Positions 55,149-64,000 of a stretch of DNA of 64,000 nt are shown here, one piece after another (position 1 is the first letter of the stretch; each line of letters opens with the position of its first letter). Origin of the DNA: Leifsonia sp. 1010 (GTDB lineage Bacteria > Actinomycetota > Actinomycetes > Actinomycetales > Microbacteriaceae). A program made the position numbers and the translations under genes. The stretch is from contig NZ_JAVDSL010000001.1 in NCBI RefSeq assembly GCF_031455295.1, forward strand, positions 1,736,001-1,800,000, in the 5' to 3' direction. The notes under the pieces are model-generated. The model worked only from the letters and a program-made list of their open reading frames with translations. It did not search any database and was not told the DNA's origin.

Positions 55149-55724
55149 ATGGGCAAGGCGCTCTTCATCGTGGACGTGCAGAACGACTTCACCGAGGGAG
55201 GCGCGCTCGGTGTCGAGGGAGGAGCCGCTGTAGCGGCGGGCGTCACCGCCTTCCTCCGGGAGCATGCCGACGACTACGAGGTGATCGTCGCGAGCCGTGA
55301 CTGGCATGACGCCGACAATGACAACGGCGGCCATTTCGCGACGGACGACGAACCGGATTTCGTGGAGAGCTGGCCGCGGCACTGCGTCGCTGGTTCCCCC
55401 GGTGCAGAGTATCACCCGGCGTTCGACACCTCGCGTGTGACGTTCCACGTTCACAAGGGCCAGGGCGTGCCGGCGTACTCGCTGTTCGAGGGCCGGACGG
55501 AGGCGGGCGCCACCGTGCACGAGATCCTCGAGGAGCGGGGCATCCACACCATCGACGTGGCGGGGATCGCGACCGACTACTGCGTTCGCGCGTCCGCTCT
55601 GGATGCTCTCGCCCACGGCCAGCACGTCCGCGTGCTGACCTCTTTGATCGCCGGGGTGGCCGAGACGTCGTCCCAGGCGGCGCTCGCGGAGCTGGCGCAC
55701 GCAGGGGCGGAACTGGTGGACTGA
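55149..55724 (+). CDS. pncA: Nicotinamidase (isochorismatase family)
   Basis: Nicotinamide to nicotinic acid in NAD salvage. 191 residues. Catalytic Asp9 in LFIVDVQNDFTEGG, metal region ASRDWHDADND with following His, Lys in FHVHKGQG, and nucleophile Cys145 in GIATDYCVRASAL. Ribosome site GGGAGGA about 7 bases ahead. Stands 40 bases after dacB. Confidence 0.92.
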   Translation: MGKALFIVDVQNDFTEGGALGVEGGAAVAAGVTAFLREHADDYEVIVASRDWHDADNDNGGHFATDDEPDFVESWPRHCVAGSPGAEYHPAFDTSRVTFHVHKGQGVPAYSLFEGRTEAGATVHEILEERGIHTIDVAGIATDYCVRASALDALAHGQHVRVLTSLIAGVAETSSQAALAELAHAGAELVD

Positions 55725-55771
55725 TCCCGCGAGCTTCCGCGTGGACGCTCAGAGGCATCCAGGGTAGGGTG

Positions 55772-55792
55772 ATTGCTAGCTCATCTAGTAAT
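55772..55792. promoter_or_regulatory. Inverted repeat at the MMPL promoter
   Basis: ATTGCTAG (55772-55779), 5 bases, CTAGTAAT (55785-55792): an 8-bp dyad with one mismatch, AT-rich and directly before the ribosome site. This has the form of a MarR/TetR-type operator. No MarR gene is adjacent. Confidence 0.5.
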
Positions 55793-55803
55793 CAGGAGGC
55801 GAA

Positions 55804-58005
55804 GTGTCGAAGGAAGCTCCGGAGCGGACCACGGAGGCCCGCGTGCCGGCCCGCTGGCTGCGCATCGTCGTGCCGACCGTGCTGGTGCTCGTCTGGCTGG
55901 TCCTCGCCGGTATCGGAGGACCGACCTTCGGCAAGCTGTCCGGTGTCTCGAGCAACGACCAGGCGGCATTCCTTCCGGCCAGCGCGGAGTCGACCGAGGT
56001 CCAGGAGTGGCAGAAGCGGTTCACCGACTCCGGCTCCATCCCCGCGATCGTGGTGGTCGAGGCCGACGAGAGCATCCCGAAGAGCGAGCTGGGCACGACG
56101 TATGCCGACCTCGGCGAGAAGCTCGGCGAGGTCGATGGAGTGGAGCCTGCGCCCGAGGGACAGTCCACGAGCGTCGCGGGACCCATCCCCTCGGAGGACG
56201 GGCTCGCCGTCGAGTACATCGTCCCGATCTCCGACTCCGATGAGCTGAAGTCGGTCGTCGCGGACCTCCGCGCGGTCGCCGATGACGCCGTGCCCGAGGG
56301 TGCGCAGGTGTGGGTCACGGGTCCGGCCGGCCTCACCGCGGATCTGGTGAACGCGTTCGGAGGCATCGACGGCATCCTGCTGCTGGTCGCCGTCGCAGCG
56401 GTCTTCGTCATCCTCCTGCTGGTCTACCGGGCCCTGCTCCTGCCCTTCCTGGTGCTGCTGACCTCGGTCTTCGCCCTGTGCGCGGCGATCCTGATCGTCT
56501 ACCTGTTCGCCCTCTGGGGGTGGATCAAGCTGTCCGGCCAGAGCCAGGGCATCCTGTCGATCCTCGTCATCGGCGCAGCGACCGACTACTCGCTGCTTCT
56601 CGTCTCGCGCTACCGGGAGGCGCTCGAGGTCGAAGAGTCGCGATGGGTGGCCATCCTGCGCGCCTGGAAGGCGTCGTTCGAGCCGATCGTCGCCTCCGGC
56701 GCGACCGTGATCCTGGCCCTGCTGTGCCTGCTGTTCTCCGACCTGAACTCGAACAAGAGCCTCGGGCCGATCGCGGCGATCGGCATCGTGTTCTCCCTGT
56801 TCTCGGCTCTCACCTTCCTCCCCGCGCTTCTCGCTGTGTTCGGGCGCGCGTCGTTCTGGCCGTTCCGGCCGGTCGTCGGCGGCCACGCGCACAAGCACGT
56901 CGAAGGCACCACACTGACGGGTCTCGAAGGCGTTCGCGGGGTCTGGCGGCGCGTCGGGGGCCTGATCGCCCGACGCCCGCGCGTGACCTGGATCGTGTCG
57001 TTCGTCCTGCTCGTGGCCTGCGCGCTGGGGCTTACGCAGCTGAAGGCGAACGGCGTGCAGCAGACCGACGTCATCCTCTCGCAGTCCGACGCCGTCGACG
57101 GGCAGGCCGTGGTCGCCAAGCACTTCGACGCGGGTTCCGGCTCGCCGGTGCTCATCGTCGCGCCGGAGAGCGAAGCGGATGCCGTGCTCACCGCGACCGA
57201 GAAGACGGACGGCATCGCCTCCGCCGCCTTCTACACAGGAGGAGGCCGGCCGCAGGCAGGAGTACCGGCCGATCCCGTTGTGAAAGACGGCCACGTCCTC
57301 ATCCAGGCCACCCTCGCCTCCGAGCCCGACTCCGCCGAAGCCGAAGACGTCGTGAAGGGGCTCCGCGACTCGCTCTCCAGCGACGGTTCGGTGCTGGTCG
57401 GCGGAGTGACGGCCATCGCGCTCGACACCAACGAGACGGCGCAGAGCGACCTGATCAAGATCATCCCGATCGTGCTCGCGGTGATCCTGCTCATCCTGAT
57501 GCTGCTGCTCCGGTCGATCGTCGCGCCGGTGATCCTGATCGGCAGCGTCGTGCTGTCGTACGCGGCCGCGCTCGGCGTCTCGGCGCTCGTCTTCAACCAC
57601 GTCTTCGGGTTCCCGGGGGCGGATGCGGCGGTGCCGTTGTTCGGGTTCGTGTTCCTTGTGGCGCTCGGCGTCGACTACAACATCTTCCTGATGACCCGGG
57701 TGAGGGAGGAGTCGCTGCGCATCGGAACCCGGCCCGGGATCCTGCGCGGTCTGGGACTGACCGGCAGCGTGATCACGTCGGCCGGCATCGTGCTGGCAGC
57801 GACGTTCGCCGCACTCGCGGTCATCCCGATCCTGTTCCTCGTGCAGATCGCGTTCATCGTCGCCTTCGGTGTGCTCCTCGACACCGTCGTGGTGCGCTCC
57901 CTGCTGGTCCCCGCGGTGTCGTACGACATCGGCCGCGCCATCTGGTGGCCGTCGAAGCTGTCGCGTAGCAAGATGCATAGCGACAGGGCCGAAGTCTCGT
58001 CCTGA
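55804..58005 (+). CDS. MMPL family RND transporter
   Basis: 733 residues, about 12 membrane segments in two halves (first at 22-44, six from about 193-350, one at 395-415, five from about 555-710), each half with an outer domain. Motifs GAATDYSLLLVSRYREAL and LGVDYNIFLMTRVREES carry the acidic residues for proton transfer. Exports lipids or drugs in relatives; substrate unknown here. GTG start with AGGAGG 4 bases ahead. Confidence 0.93.
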   Translation: MSKEAPERTTEARVPARWLRIVVPTVLVLVWLVLAGIGGPTFGKLSGVSSNDQAAFLPASAESTEVQEWQKRFTDSGSIPAIVVVEADESIPKSELGTTYADLGEKLGEVDGVEPAPEGQSTSVAGPIPSEDGLAVEYIVPISDSDELKSVVADLRAVADDAVPEGAQVWVTGPAGLTADLVNAFGGIDGILLLVAVAAVFVILLLVYRALLLPFLVLLTSVFALCAAILIVYLFALWGWIKLSGQSQGILSILVIGAATDYSLLLVSRYREALEVEESRWVAILRAWKASFEPIVASGATVILALLCLLFSDLNSNKSLGPIAAIGIVFSLFSALTFLPALLAVFGRASFWPFRPVVGGHAHKHVEGTTLTGLEGVRGVWRRVGGLIARRPRVTWIVSFVLLVACALGLTQLKANGVQQTDVILSQSDAVDGQAVVAKHFDAGSGSPVLIVAPESEADAVLTATEKTDGIASAAFYTGGGRPQAGVPADPVVKDGHVLIQATLASEPDSAEAEDVVKGLRDSLSSDGSVLVGGVTAIALDTNETAQSDLIKIIPIVLAVILLILMLLLRSIVAPVILIGSVVLSYAAALGVSALVFNHVFGFPGADAAVPLFGFVFLVALGVDYNIFLMTRVREESLRIGTRPGILRGLGLTGSVITSAGIVLAATFAALAVIPILFLVQIAFIVAFGVLLDTVVVRSLLVPAVSYDIGRAIWWPSKLSRSKMHSDRAEVSS

Positions 58006-58072
58006 TCGGGCAGTCTGACCAGCCCGCACTGTGCGTGTTGCTCGATCGGAGGTGGTGCGCGAAAGTGGCGTC

Positions 58073-59104
58073 ATGACCATGACCACCACCGAGCGCGCCG
58101 CGGCGGCGCATCCCGACGATGCAGCGCTGCTCCGGCGGCTGTACCGGACGATGGCGACCGTCCGACGCCTCGACCTCGACGGTGTCGCGATGCAGCGACA
58201 GGGCATCATCCCCGGCTACGCCCCGATGCGCGGTCAGGAGGCCGCCCAGGTGGGCAGCGCCGCCGCCCTCGACCTCACTCGCGACTTCGCCTTCCCGACC
58301 TACCGCGAGCTCGGCGTGGCGGTCGCCATGGGCGTCGACCCGGTGGCTTACCTGGCATCGCACCAGGGCGCCTGGCACGGCGGACTCTGGGATGCGGCCG
58401 CCGCACGGCTCGCCCCGATCAACGCCGTGGTCGGCGGCGCCGTCACCCACGCCGTCGGCTGGGGGCTCGGCGCGAAGCTCGACCGCACCGGGGGAGTGGC
58501 GATCGCCTACTTCGGCGATGGCGCCAGCTCGCAGGGCGACATCCACGAGGCCATGAACACCGCGGCCGTCTCGCAGCTCCCCGTCGTGTTCTTCTGCCAG
58601 AACAACGGCTGGGCCATCTCCGTGCCCACCGAGCAGCAGGTCGCCGGCGGGTCCGTCGCGGCGCGTGGCGCCGGATACGGGATGCCGGGCGTGCGCATCG
58701 ACGGAAACGACGTCCTCGCCGTCTACGACGCGACCACCGAGGCCCTCGAGCGCGCCCGTACCGGCGGTGGACCGACCATCATCGAGGCGATGACCTACCG
58801 CATGGGCCCGCACTCCACGTCCGACGACCCCGGTCGATATCGCACCCTCGACGAGGAGCAGAGCTGGCTCGCGCGCGACCCGCTCGCCTTGTGCGAGCAG
58901 CAGCTGCGCCAGACCGGGACCGTCGGGGACGAGTTCTTCGCCGAGGTCGCCGACACCGCCGGCGCCCTCGCCGACCGGGTGCGTGACGACGTCGCCGCCC
59001 TCGGTGGACGCCCCGCCGAGGAGATGTTCGACTTCGTCTTCTCCGACCCGCCCGCCGCCCTCCTCGGGCAGCGCCGAGCCTGGGAGGAGTCGCGCCTTGG
59101 CTGA
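58073..59104 (+). CDS. 2-oxoacid/acetoin dehydrogenase E1 alpha subunit
   Basis: 343 residues, thiamine diphosphate-dependent. MYRTMATVRRLDLDG-like start, GYAPMRGQEAAQVGSAAAL, TPP/Mg motif YFGDGASSQGDIHEAMN then FFCQNNGWAISVPTE, and phosphorylation-loop-like YRMGPHSTSDDPGRYR. Forms a heterotetramer with the beta subunit encoded next. Whether substrate is pyruvate, a branched-chain 2-oxoacid or acetoin cannot be read from this subunit alone. ATG 58073; a GGAGG lies too far (20 bases) to serve it well. Confidence 0.9.
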   Translation: MTMTTTERAAAAHPDDAALLRRLYRTMATVRRLDLDGVAMQRQGIIPGYAPMRGQEAAQVGSAAALDLTRDFAFPTYRELGVAVAMGVDPVAYLASHQGAWHGGLWDAAAARLAPINAVVGGAVTHAVGWGLGAKLDRTGGVAIAYFGDGASSQGDIHEAMNTAAVSQLPVVFFCQNNGWAISVPTEQQVAGGSVAARGAGYGMPGVRIDGNDVLAVYDATTEALERARTGGGPTIIEAMTYRMGPHSTSDDPGRYRTLDEEQSWLARDPLALCEQQLRQTGTVGDEFFAEVADTAGALADRVRDDVAALGGRPAEEMFDFVFSDPPAALLGQRRAWEESRLG

Positions 59105-60089
59105 GCTCAGCACGATGCAGCGCGCCCTGAACCGCGCGCTCGACGACGCGCTCGCCGCCGATGACCGCACCCTCGTGTTCGGTGAGGACGTCGGAACCCT
59201 CGGCGGCGTCTTCCGGGTCACGGACGGCCTGAAGGCCAAGTACGGCGGCGACCGCGTCTTCGACACCACGCTCGCCGAGTCCGGGATCATGGGCATGGCG
59301 GTCGGGCTCGCGATGGCCGGATGGCGGCCGGTGCCGGAGATCCAGTTCGACGGCTTCTCCTATCCCGCCGTCGACCAGATCGTGAACCAGGTAGCGCGCA
59401 TGCACTACCGCAGCCGCGGCGCGTTCGGGATGCCGATCACGCTCCGCCTGCCGAGCTTCGGCGGCATCCGCGCGCCCGAGCACCACGGCGAAAGTCTGGA
59501 GGCGCTGTTCGCGCACGTCCCCGGCCTGAAGGTCGTGGCGCCCTCGACGCCGGCTGAGGCCTACACGCTGCTGCGGCAGTCGATCGACGACCCGGACCCG
59601 GTCATCTTCCTCGAGCCGAAGTCGCGCTACTGGCACAAGGAGTCGGTCTCGCTGGACGAGCCGGAGGAGCGCCTGCCCGTCGGAACCTCTCGCGTGGTCC
59701 GGCCCGGCAAGCACGTCACCCTCGTCGCCTGGGGCGCGATGGTCGCCCGCTGCCTGCAGGCAGCGGAGCTCGGCGCCGAGGACGGCGTGGAGATCGAGGT
59801 CGTCGACCTGCGCTGGCTGAAGCCGATCGACGCCGACGGGCTCGCCGCCTCCGTCGCACGGACCCGCCGAGCCGTCGTCGTGCACGAGGCGCCGCTGACC
59901 GCCGGGCTCGGCGCCGAGGTGAGCACCCTCATCACCGAGCGCTGCTTCGACGACCTGAAGGCGCCCGTCCAGCGCGTCACCGGGTGGGACGTCCCCTATC
60001 CGTCGCCGGTGCTGGAGGATGAGTACCTGCCGTCCATCGACCGCATCCTGGACGCCGTCCAGAAGACCCTGGAGTACCGCCGTGGCTGA
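59097..60089 (+). CDS. 2-oxoacid/acetoin dehydrogenase E1 beta subunit
   Basis: 330 residues. [75 protein letters not shown] and the C-terminal transketolase domain with [20 protein letters not shown] 59097 is preferred: GGAGGAG lies 7 bases ahead, inside the alpha gene, and the frames overlap by 8 bases; the next ATG (59115) has no ribosome site. Confidence 0.92.
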   Translation: MAELSTMQRALNRALDDALAADDRTLVFGEDVGTLGGVFRVTDGLKAKYGGDRVFDTTLAESGIMGMAVGLAMAGWRPVPEIQFDGFSYPAVDQIVNQVARMHYRSRGAFGMPITLRLPSFGGIRAPEHHGESLEALFAHVPGLKVVAPSTPAEAYTLLRQSIDDPDPVIFLEPKSRYWHKESVSLDEPEERLPVGTSRVVRPGKHVTLVAWGAMVARCLQAAELGAEDGVEIEVVDLRWLKPIDADGLAASVARTRRAVVVHEAPLTAGLGAEVSTLITERCFDDLKAPVQRVTGWDVPYPSPVLEDEYLPSIDRILDAVQKTLEYRRG

Positions 60090-60405
60090 ACGAACCTTCG
60101 ACCTCCCCGACCTGGGTGAGGGCCTGCAGGAGGCGACCGTGCTGGAGTGGCTGGTCGCCGAGGGCGACCACGTCGAGCGCAACGCGCCCCTCGTCGAGGT
60201 CGAGACGACCAAGTCGGCCGTCGAGCTGCCGTCCCCGCAGTCCGGCGTGGTCGCGCGCTTCCACGTCGCCGAGGGCGAGGCGCTCGAGGTGGGCGCCCCT
60301 CTCGTGACGTTCACCGTCGAGGACGACCAGGCCGGCATCGTCGGCACCGTCCCGACGGAGGAGGCCCCGCGCCGCCGCGTTCGCCTCTCGCTGCCGGAGG
60401 ACTGA
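60082..60405 (+). CDS. Stand-alone lipoyl-domain protein (split E2)
   Basis: 107 residues only. A single lipoyl/biotinyl domain: [20 protein letters not shown], lipoylation Lys44 in [30 protein letters not shown], then a short acidic/basic tail. The peripheral-subunit-binding and acyltransferase domains of a normal E2 (400+ residues) are missing, and no frameshifted remainder follows; an alpha/beta hydrolase gene starts 6 bases on. GTG start overlaps the beta subunit by 8 bases. Confidence 0.9.
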   Translation: MAERTFDLPDLGEGLQEATVLEWLVAEGDHVERNAPLVEVETTKSAVELPSPQSGVVARFHVAEGEALEVGAPLVTFTVEDDQAGIVGTVPTEEAPRRRVRLSLPED

Positions 60406-60411
60406 CCCGGG

Positions 60412-61140
60412 ATGCGCATCCACGTCGAGAGGCACCCGGGCGACGACCCCGTGCTGCTGGTCCACGGCTTCGCGTCGACCGGCGCGCTCACCTGGGACGC
60501 GACCGGCTGGATCCGTGCGCTCGCCGAGGCGGGTCGCGGCGCGATCGTTCCGGACCACCGCGGTCACGGCGCCAGCGAGGCGCCGCACGACGCCGACGCG
60601 TACTCGCCCGACATCCTCGCCAGCGACCTCCTTGCCGTCCTCGACGAGCAGGATGTCGGACGCGTGGATGTGATGGGCTACTCGATGGGCAGCTGGGTGT
60701 CGCTCGCGCTCGCCGCACTCGCGCCCGACCGCGTCCGCCGGCTCGTGATCGGCGGCGTGGGCACGGTCGAGCAGTTCGGCCACTGGGGTGTCTCGGCGGT
60801 GCAGTCCGCCCTCCGTGACGACGCCTCCTCGCTCGACCCCGCCAGTCCGCTGGCGCCGCTGCTCGCATCGCTGCGCCAGGCTCCGGGCGTCGATCGCGAG
60901 GCGCTCGCGGCCTGTGCCGCCGGCATGGCCGCGCATCCGCTCCCACTGGCGAGCTCCGTTCCCACGATGCTCGTCGTCGGCGATGCGGACCCCGTGGCGG
61001 ACGGTGCCGACGAGGCCGCGCGTCTGCTGGGCGCGGAACTCGTCGTGCTGCCGCGCCGCAACCACGTCACCACGTTGAGCGCCCGCGGCTTCAAGCAGGC
61101 TGCTCTGCCCTTCCTGGGAGCTTCGGTCAGCGTGCCGTAG
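60412..61140 (+). CDS. Alpha/beta hydrolase, probable second half of a split AcoC-like E2
   Basis: 242 residues. VLLVHGFASTGALTWD, PDHRGHGASEAP, nucleophile elbow VMGYSMGSWVSLALA, TMLVVGDADPVAD and His in RRNHVTTL. Acetoin dehydrogenase E2 proteins of the AcoC type consist of a lipoyl domain fused to such a hydrolase fold (established for the family), so this gene plus the preceding lipoyl protein reproduce AcoC in two pieces. An independent hydrolase is the alternative. ATG 60412. Confidence 0.82.
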   Translation: MRIHVERHPGDDPVLLVHGFASTGALTWDATGWIRALAEAGRGAIVPDHRGHGASEAPHDADAYSPDILASDLLAVLDEQDVGRVDVMGYSMGSWVSLALAALAPDRVRRLVIGGVGTVEQFGHWGVSAVQSALRDDASSLDPASPLAPLLASLRQAPGVDREALAACAAGMAAHPLPLASSVPTMLVVGDADPVADGADEAARLLGAELVVLPRRNHVTTLSARGFKQAALPFLGASVSVP

Positions 61141-61186
61141 GCGCGTACCCTGCGTCGTACGATGTGCGAGGACCGAAGGAGGCCGC

Positions 61187-61696
61187 ATGATCGACAAGCT
61201 CGACGCCGATCTGATCGCGCTGCTGACCGAGGAGCCGCGGCTCGGGGTGTTCGAGGCGTCGCGGCGTCTCGGTGTGGCGCGCGGGACCGTGCAGGCGCGG
61301 CTGGATCGGCTGCAGCGGACCGGGGTCGTGCGCGACTTCGCGCCGACGATCGACACCGACCGGCTCGGGTATCCGGTGACCGCTTTCGTGACCGCCGAGA
61401 TCGCCCAGGGTGACCGGGATGTCACGGTCGTCGAGCACCTGCAGGCCATCCCCGAAGTGCTCGAAGTACACACCATCACGGGTGCCGGTGACCTGATGAT
61501 CCGCGCCGTGGCCCGCTCCAACGCAGACCTGCAGCGGGTGATCGACCGCATCGTCAGCGATCCGGGCATCATGCGGACGTCGACGGTCATCGCCCTCGCC
61601 ACCAAGATCGACCACCGAGCGGTGCCGCTCGTTCAGGCGGCGGTGGCCCCCGACGACACCAACAACGACGCGAAGAACGAGGAGGAACGCGGCTGA
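61187..61696 (+). CDS. Lrp/AsnC family regulator
   Basis: 169 residues. DNA-binding domain LDADLIALLTEEPRLGVFEA, SRRLGVARGTVQARLDRLQ, and RAM effector domain with VEHLQAIPEVLEVHTITGAGDLMIRA. A charged tail DDTNNDAKNEEERG is extra. Such regulators often control branched-chain 2-oxoacid dehydrogenase clusters, fitting its position between the E1/E2 genes and the aldehyde dehydrogenase. GGAGG 5-6 bases before the ATG; TGATG overlap with the next gene. Confidence 0.92.
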   Translation: MIDKLDADLIALLTEEPRLGVFEASRRLGVARGTVQARLDRLQRTGVVRDFAPTIDTDRLGYPVTAFVTAEIAQGDRDVTVVEHLQAIPEVLEVHTITGAGDLMIRAVARSNADLQRVIDRIVSDPGIMRTSTVIALATKIDHRAVPLVQAAVAPDDTNNDAKNEEERG

Positions 61697-63159
61697 TGGA
61701 TGAGAAGGCTCTGCTGGAGCGTGTGCCGGACGGACTCTACATCGGAGGGGAGTGGACCACCGGATCGGCGGGCACCTTCCCGGTGTACGACCCGGCGACG
61801 GGCGACAAGCTCACGGACATCGCCGACGCGTCGCCGGAGGACGGCATCCGCGCGCTCGACGCTGCCGTCGCCGCCGCGGACGACTGGGCCGCAACCCCGG
61901 CCCGCGCCCGCGGCGAGATCCTCCGCCGCGCCTTCGACCTGCTCCAGGAGCGGCGCGACGAGTTCGCGCTGCTGATGACGCTCGAGATGGGCAAGCCCCT
62001 CGCGGAGGCGAGCGGTGAGGTCACCTACGGCGGCGAGTTCCTCCGCTGGTTCTCGGAGGAGGCCGTCCGCATCTCCGGCCGCTATGGGAGCAACCCGGAG
62101 GGCACCGGGCGCATGATCGTCTCGCAGCATCCCGTCGGCCCGTGCTTCCTCATCACCCCGTGGAACTTCCCCCTCGCGATGGCGACGCGGAAGATCGCAC
62201 CGGCGCTCGCCGCGGGCTGCACGGTCGTCATCAAGCCGGCGGAGCTGACGCCGCTGACCACGCTCTACTTCGCCAAGCTGCTGGAGGATGCGGGACTCCC
62301 CGGCGGCGTGCTCAACGTTGTCACGACGACGACCTCCGGCAAGGTGTCCGCTCCGATCATCGCCGACCCGCGGTTGCGGAAGCTGTCGTTCACCGGCTCG
62401 ACGGAGGTCGGCCGAAAACTGCTGCAGCAGGCGTCCGAGAACGTGCTCCGCACCTCCATGGAGCTCGGCGGCAACGCGCCGTTCGTCGTATTCGACGACG
62501 CCGACCTCGACAAGGCGGTCGACGGCGCGATGCTGGCCAAGTTCCGCAACATCGGCGAGGCCTGCACAGCGGCCAACCGGTTCATCGTTCACGAAGACGT
62601 CGCCGACGAGTTCGCTCGACGCGTGACCGAGCGCGTGAACGGCCTGAAGGTCGGCCGCGGGACCGACGACGGCGTCACCATCGGCCCCCTCATCAACGAG
62701 GACGCGATCGACAAGGCGTCGGAGCTGCTCCAGGACGCGGTCAGCCGCGGCGCATCCGTGCTCACCGGCGGCTCGCGTGTCGGCGGGACGGGCACCTTCT
62801 TCGAGCCGACGGTCGTGACCGACGTCCGCGCGGGCAGCGAGATCCTCCGCCAGGAGATCTTCGGGCCGGTGCTGTCGATCATCCGCTTCTCCGACGAGGA
62901 CGAGGCGGTGCGGCTCGCGAACGACACCGAGTACGGGCTCGTCTCGTACGTGTTCACGAAGGATCTGGCGCGCGGGCAGCGGATGATCGAACGCCTCGAG
63001 ACGGGCATGATGGGCCTCAACGTCGGCGTCGTCTCCAACGCGGCGGCCCCGTTCGGCGGAGTGAAGCAGTCCGGACTGGGACGCGAGGGCGGTTTCGAGG
63101 GCATCCACGAATACCTGAACACGAAGTACACGCTCACCCCGAACCCGTTCGGAGCCTGA
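61696..63159 (+). CDS. Aldehyde dehydrogenase (succinate-semialdehyde type)
   Basis: 487 residues, NAD(P)-dependent. [71 protein letters not shown] with the general-base Glu, catalytic Cys290 in [11 protein letters not shown], and EIFGPVLSI. Closest in motif to GabD-like enzymes. In an acetoin pathway it could oxidise acetaldehyde; in others a semialdehyde. Coupled to the Lrp gene (TGATG). Confidence 0.94.
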   Translation: MDEKALLERVPDGLYIGGEWTTGSAGTFPVYDPATGDKLTDIADASPEDGIRALDAAVAAADDWAATPARARGEILRRAFDLLQERRDEFALLMTLEMGKPLAEASGEVTYGGEFLRWFSEEAVRISGRYGSNPEGTGRMIVSQHPVGPCFLITPWNFPLAMATRKIAPALAAGCTVVIKPAELTPLTTLYFAKLLEDAGLPGGVLNVVTTTTSGKVSAPIIADPRLRKLSFTGSTEVGRKLLQQASENVLRTSMELGGNAPFVVFDDADLDKAVDGAMLAKFRNIGEACTAANRFIVHEDVADEFARRVTERVNGLKVGRGTDDGVTIGPLINEDAIDKASELLQDAVSRGASVLTGGSRVGGTGTFFEPTVVTDVRAGSEILRQEIFGPVLSIIRFSDEDEAVRLANDTEYGLVSYVFTKDLARGQRMIERLETGMMGLNVGVVSNAAAPFGGVKQSGLGREGGFEGIHEYLNTKYTLTPNPFGA

Positions 63160-63160
63160 G

Positions 63161-64000
63161 ATGGCGCTGTCCGAAGCGGTCATCGTCGACGTCGTCCGCA
63201 CGCCCTCCGGGCGCGGCAAGCCGGACGGCGAGCTGTCCGACATCCATCCGGCCGACCTCCTGGCCGGCGTGCTGCTCGAACTGGTGGGGCGCACCGGCAT
63301 CGATCCCGCCATCGTCGACGACGTGATCGGTGGATGCGTCACCCAGTCGGGCGAGCAGGCCGGCAACATCACCCGGACGGCGGTGCTGAGTGCGGGGTTC
63401 CCCGAGAGCGTCCCCGCGGTGACGATCGACCGGCAGTGCGGCTCCAGCCAGCAGGCCGCGGCGTTCGCGGCGCAGGGCGTGATGTCGGGGGCGTACGACG
63501 TGGTGATCGCCTGCGGTGTCGAGTCGATGAGCCGCGCGCCGATGGGGTCGAACGTGCAGGGCGCATCCCTCGGCGGCGAACTGCTGAAGACGCGGTACCC
63601 GGACGGACTGGTGAACCAGGGCGTCGCCGCGGAACTGATCGCCGACCGCTGGGGTTTCAGCCGGGCGCAGCTCGACGACTACGCCGCGGACTCGCACGGC
63701 CGCGCTGCCTGGGCCGCGGCGAGCGGCGCGTTCGAGGGGGAGCTTGTCGGAGTCCCCACGCCCGACTCCGGCAGCGTCGTCGCGGACGAGACCATCCGTC
63801 CGGGGACGACCGTCGAGAAGCTGGCGCAGCTGCAGCCGGTGTTCCGCACCGACCGCCTGGCGGAGCGCTTCCCGCAGCTCGAGTGGCGCATCACCGCGGG
63901 CAACTCGTCGCCCCTGACCGACGGCGCCTCCGCCGCCCTGATCATGAGCGCGGATGCGGCCAAGCGGCTGGGCCTGCGTCCGCGCGCCCGATTCCACTCG
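63161..64000 (+). CDS. Thiolase (acetyl-CoA acyltransferase), cut by right edge
   Basis: First 280 residues. AVIVDVVRTPSGRGKPDG start, nucleophile Cys93 in TIDRQCGSSQQAAAFAAQGV, VIACGVESMSRAPMGSN, and GNSSPLTDGASAALIMSADA near the end of the window. The C-terminal catalytic His and second Cys lie outside. Probably degradative (FadA-like). ATG one base after the aldehyde dehydrogenase stop, so same transcript. Confidence 0.93.
   Translation, partial: MALSEAVIVDVVRTPSGRGKPDGELSDIHPADLLAGVLLELVGRTGIDPAIVDDVIGGCVTQSGEQAGNITRTAVLSAGFPESVPAVTIDRQCGSSQQAAAFAAQGVMSGAYDVVIACGVESMSRAPMGSNVQGASLGGELLKTRYPDGLVNQGVAAELIADRWGFSRAQLDDYAADSHGRAAWAAASGAFEGELVGVPTPDSGSVVADETIRPGTTVEKLAQLQPVFRTDRLAERFPQLEWRITAGNSSPLTDGASAALIMSADAAKRLGLRPRARFHS

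Noticed and set aside
60082-60411. E2 truncated by a frameshift
   Set aside because: The 6 bases after the stop lead straight into a distinct gene; no remaining E2 sequence in any frame.

Overview
The window is chromosomal DNA of a high-GC Gram-positive bacterium (Actinobacteria), most likely family Microbacteriaceae and Leifsonia-like; genus is inference. Support comes from dense high-GC coding with ATGA/GTGA gene overlaps, a 6C RNA beside acs and a tad pilus cluster, an actinobacterial LexA box ahead of an Rv2578c-type radical SAM gene, an LAxTG-type (class E sortase) surface protein, a DUF4012 protein, lysC-asd linkage, and many genes whose -10 box (TANNNT) lies six bases before the start codon, the signature of leaderless mRNAs.

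Layout. 1-1063 is atypical DNA of lower GC. It holds the N-terminal part of a reverse transcriptase on the minus strand running off the left edge, two decayed coding fragments and a run of 15 G. It abuts the 3' end of tRNA-Ser(GGA), as expected of an island integrated at a tRNA. 1254-10048: SRP RNA, a DUF1254 protein, pta-ackA and three tandem paralogous lipoproteins of the acyl-CoA thioesterase/BAAT fold, two of which lack the nucleophile. 10097-17741: dnaX, recR, a repeat-rich gap, lysC, asd, mqo. 17742-28839: ABC-F protein with a structured leader, SOS-box radical SAM gene, a three-gene two-component system, thymidine kinase, a UDP-glucose dehydrogenase type enzyme, DUF4012 protein and an LAxTG surface protein. 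28917-37173: a flavin monooxygenase/FMN reductase pair, tRNA-Pro, a metallophosphoesterase, a class A PBP, DUF4177 and RidA proteins, and acs. 37318-40517: 6C RNA and a compact tad pilus cluster with a TadB-TadC fusion. 40562-48243: a small protein, topA-tmk-holB, a TAP-like peptidase, a TetR regulator, tRNA-Thr. 48352-58005: a large secreted propeller/PKD protein, a DUF2945 protein, an ECF sigma/anti-sigma pair divergent from dacB, pncA and an MMPL transporter. 58073-64000: 2-oxoacid (or acetoin) dehydrogenase E1 alpha and beta, a free lipoyl domain, an alpha/beta hydrolase, an Lrp regulator, an aldehyde dehydrogenase and a thiolase cut by the right edge.

How the parts fit. Acetate metabolism recurs: Pta-AckA for overflow and Acs for scavenging, plus a dehydrogenase cluster likely to yield acyl-CoA. 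Cell-envelope functions are frequent (PBP, DacB, surface proteins, pilus, sigma/anti-sigma). The most notable items are the reverse transcriptase in the tRNA-linked island, the lipoprotein triplet that has lost catalytic residues, the recR-lysC gap filled with Shine-Dalgarno/anti-Shine-Dalgarno-like repeats, and the split lipoyl/hydrolase E2.
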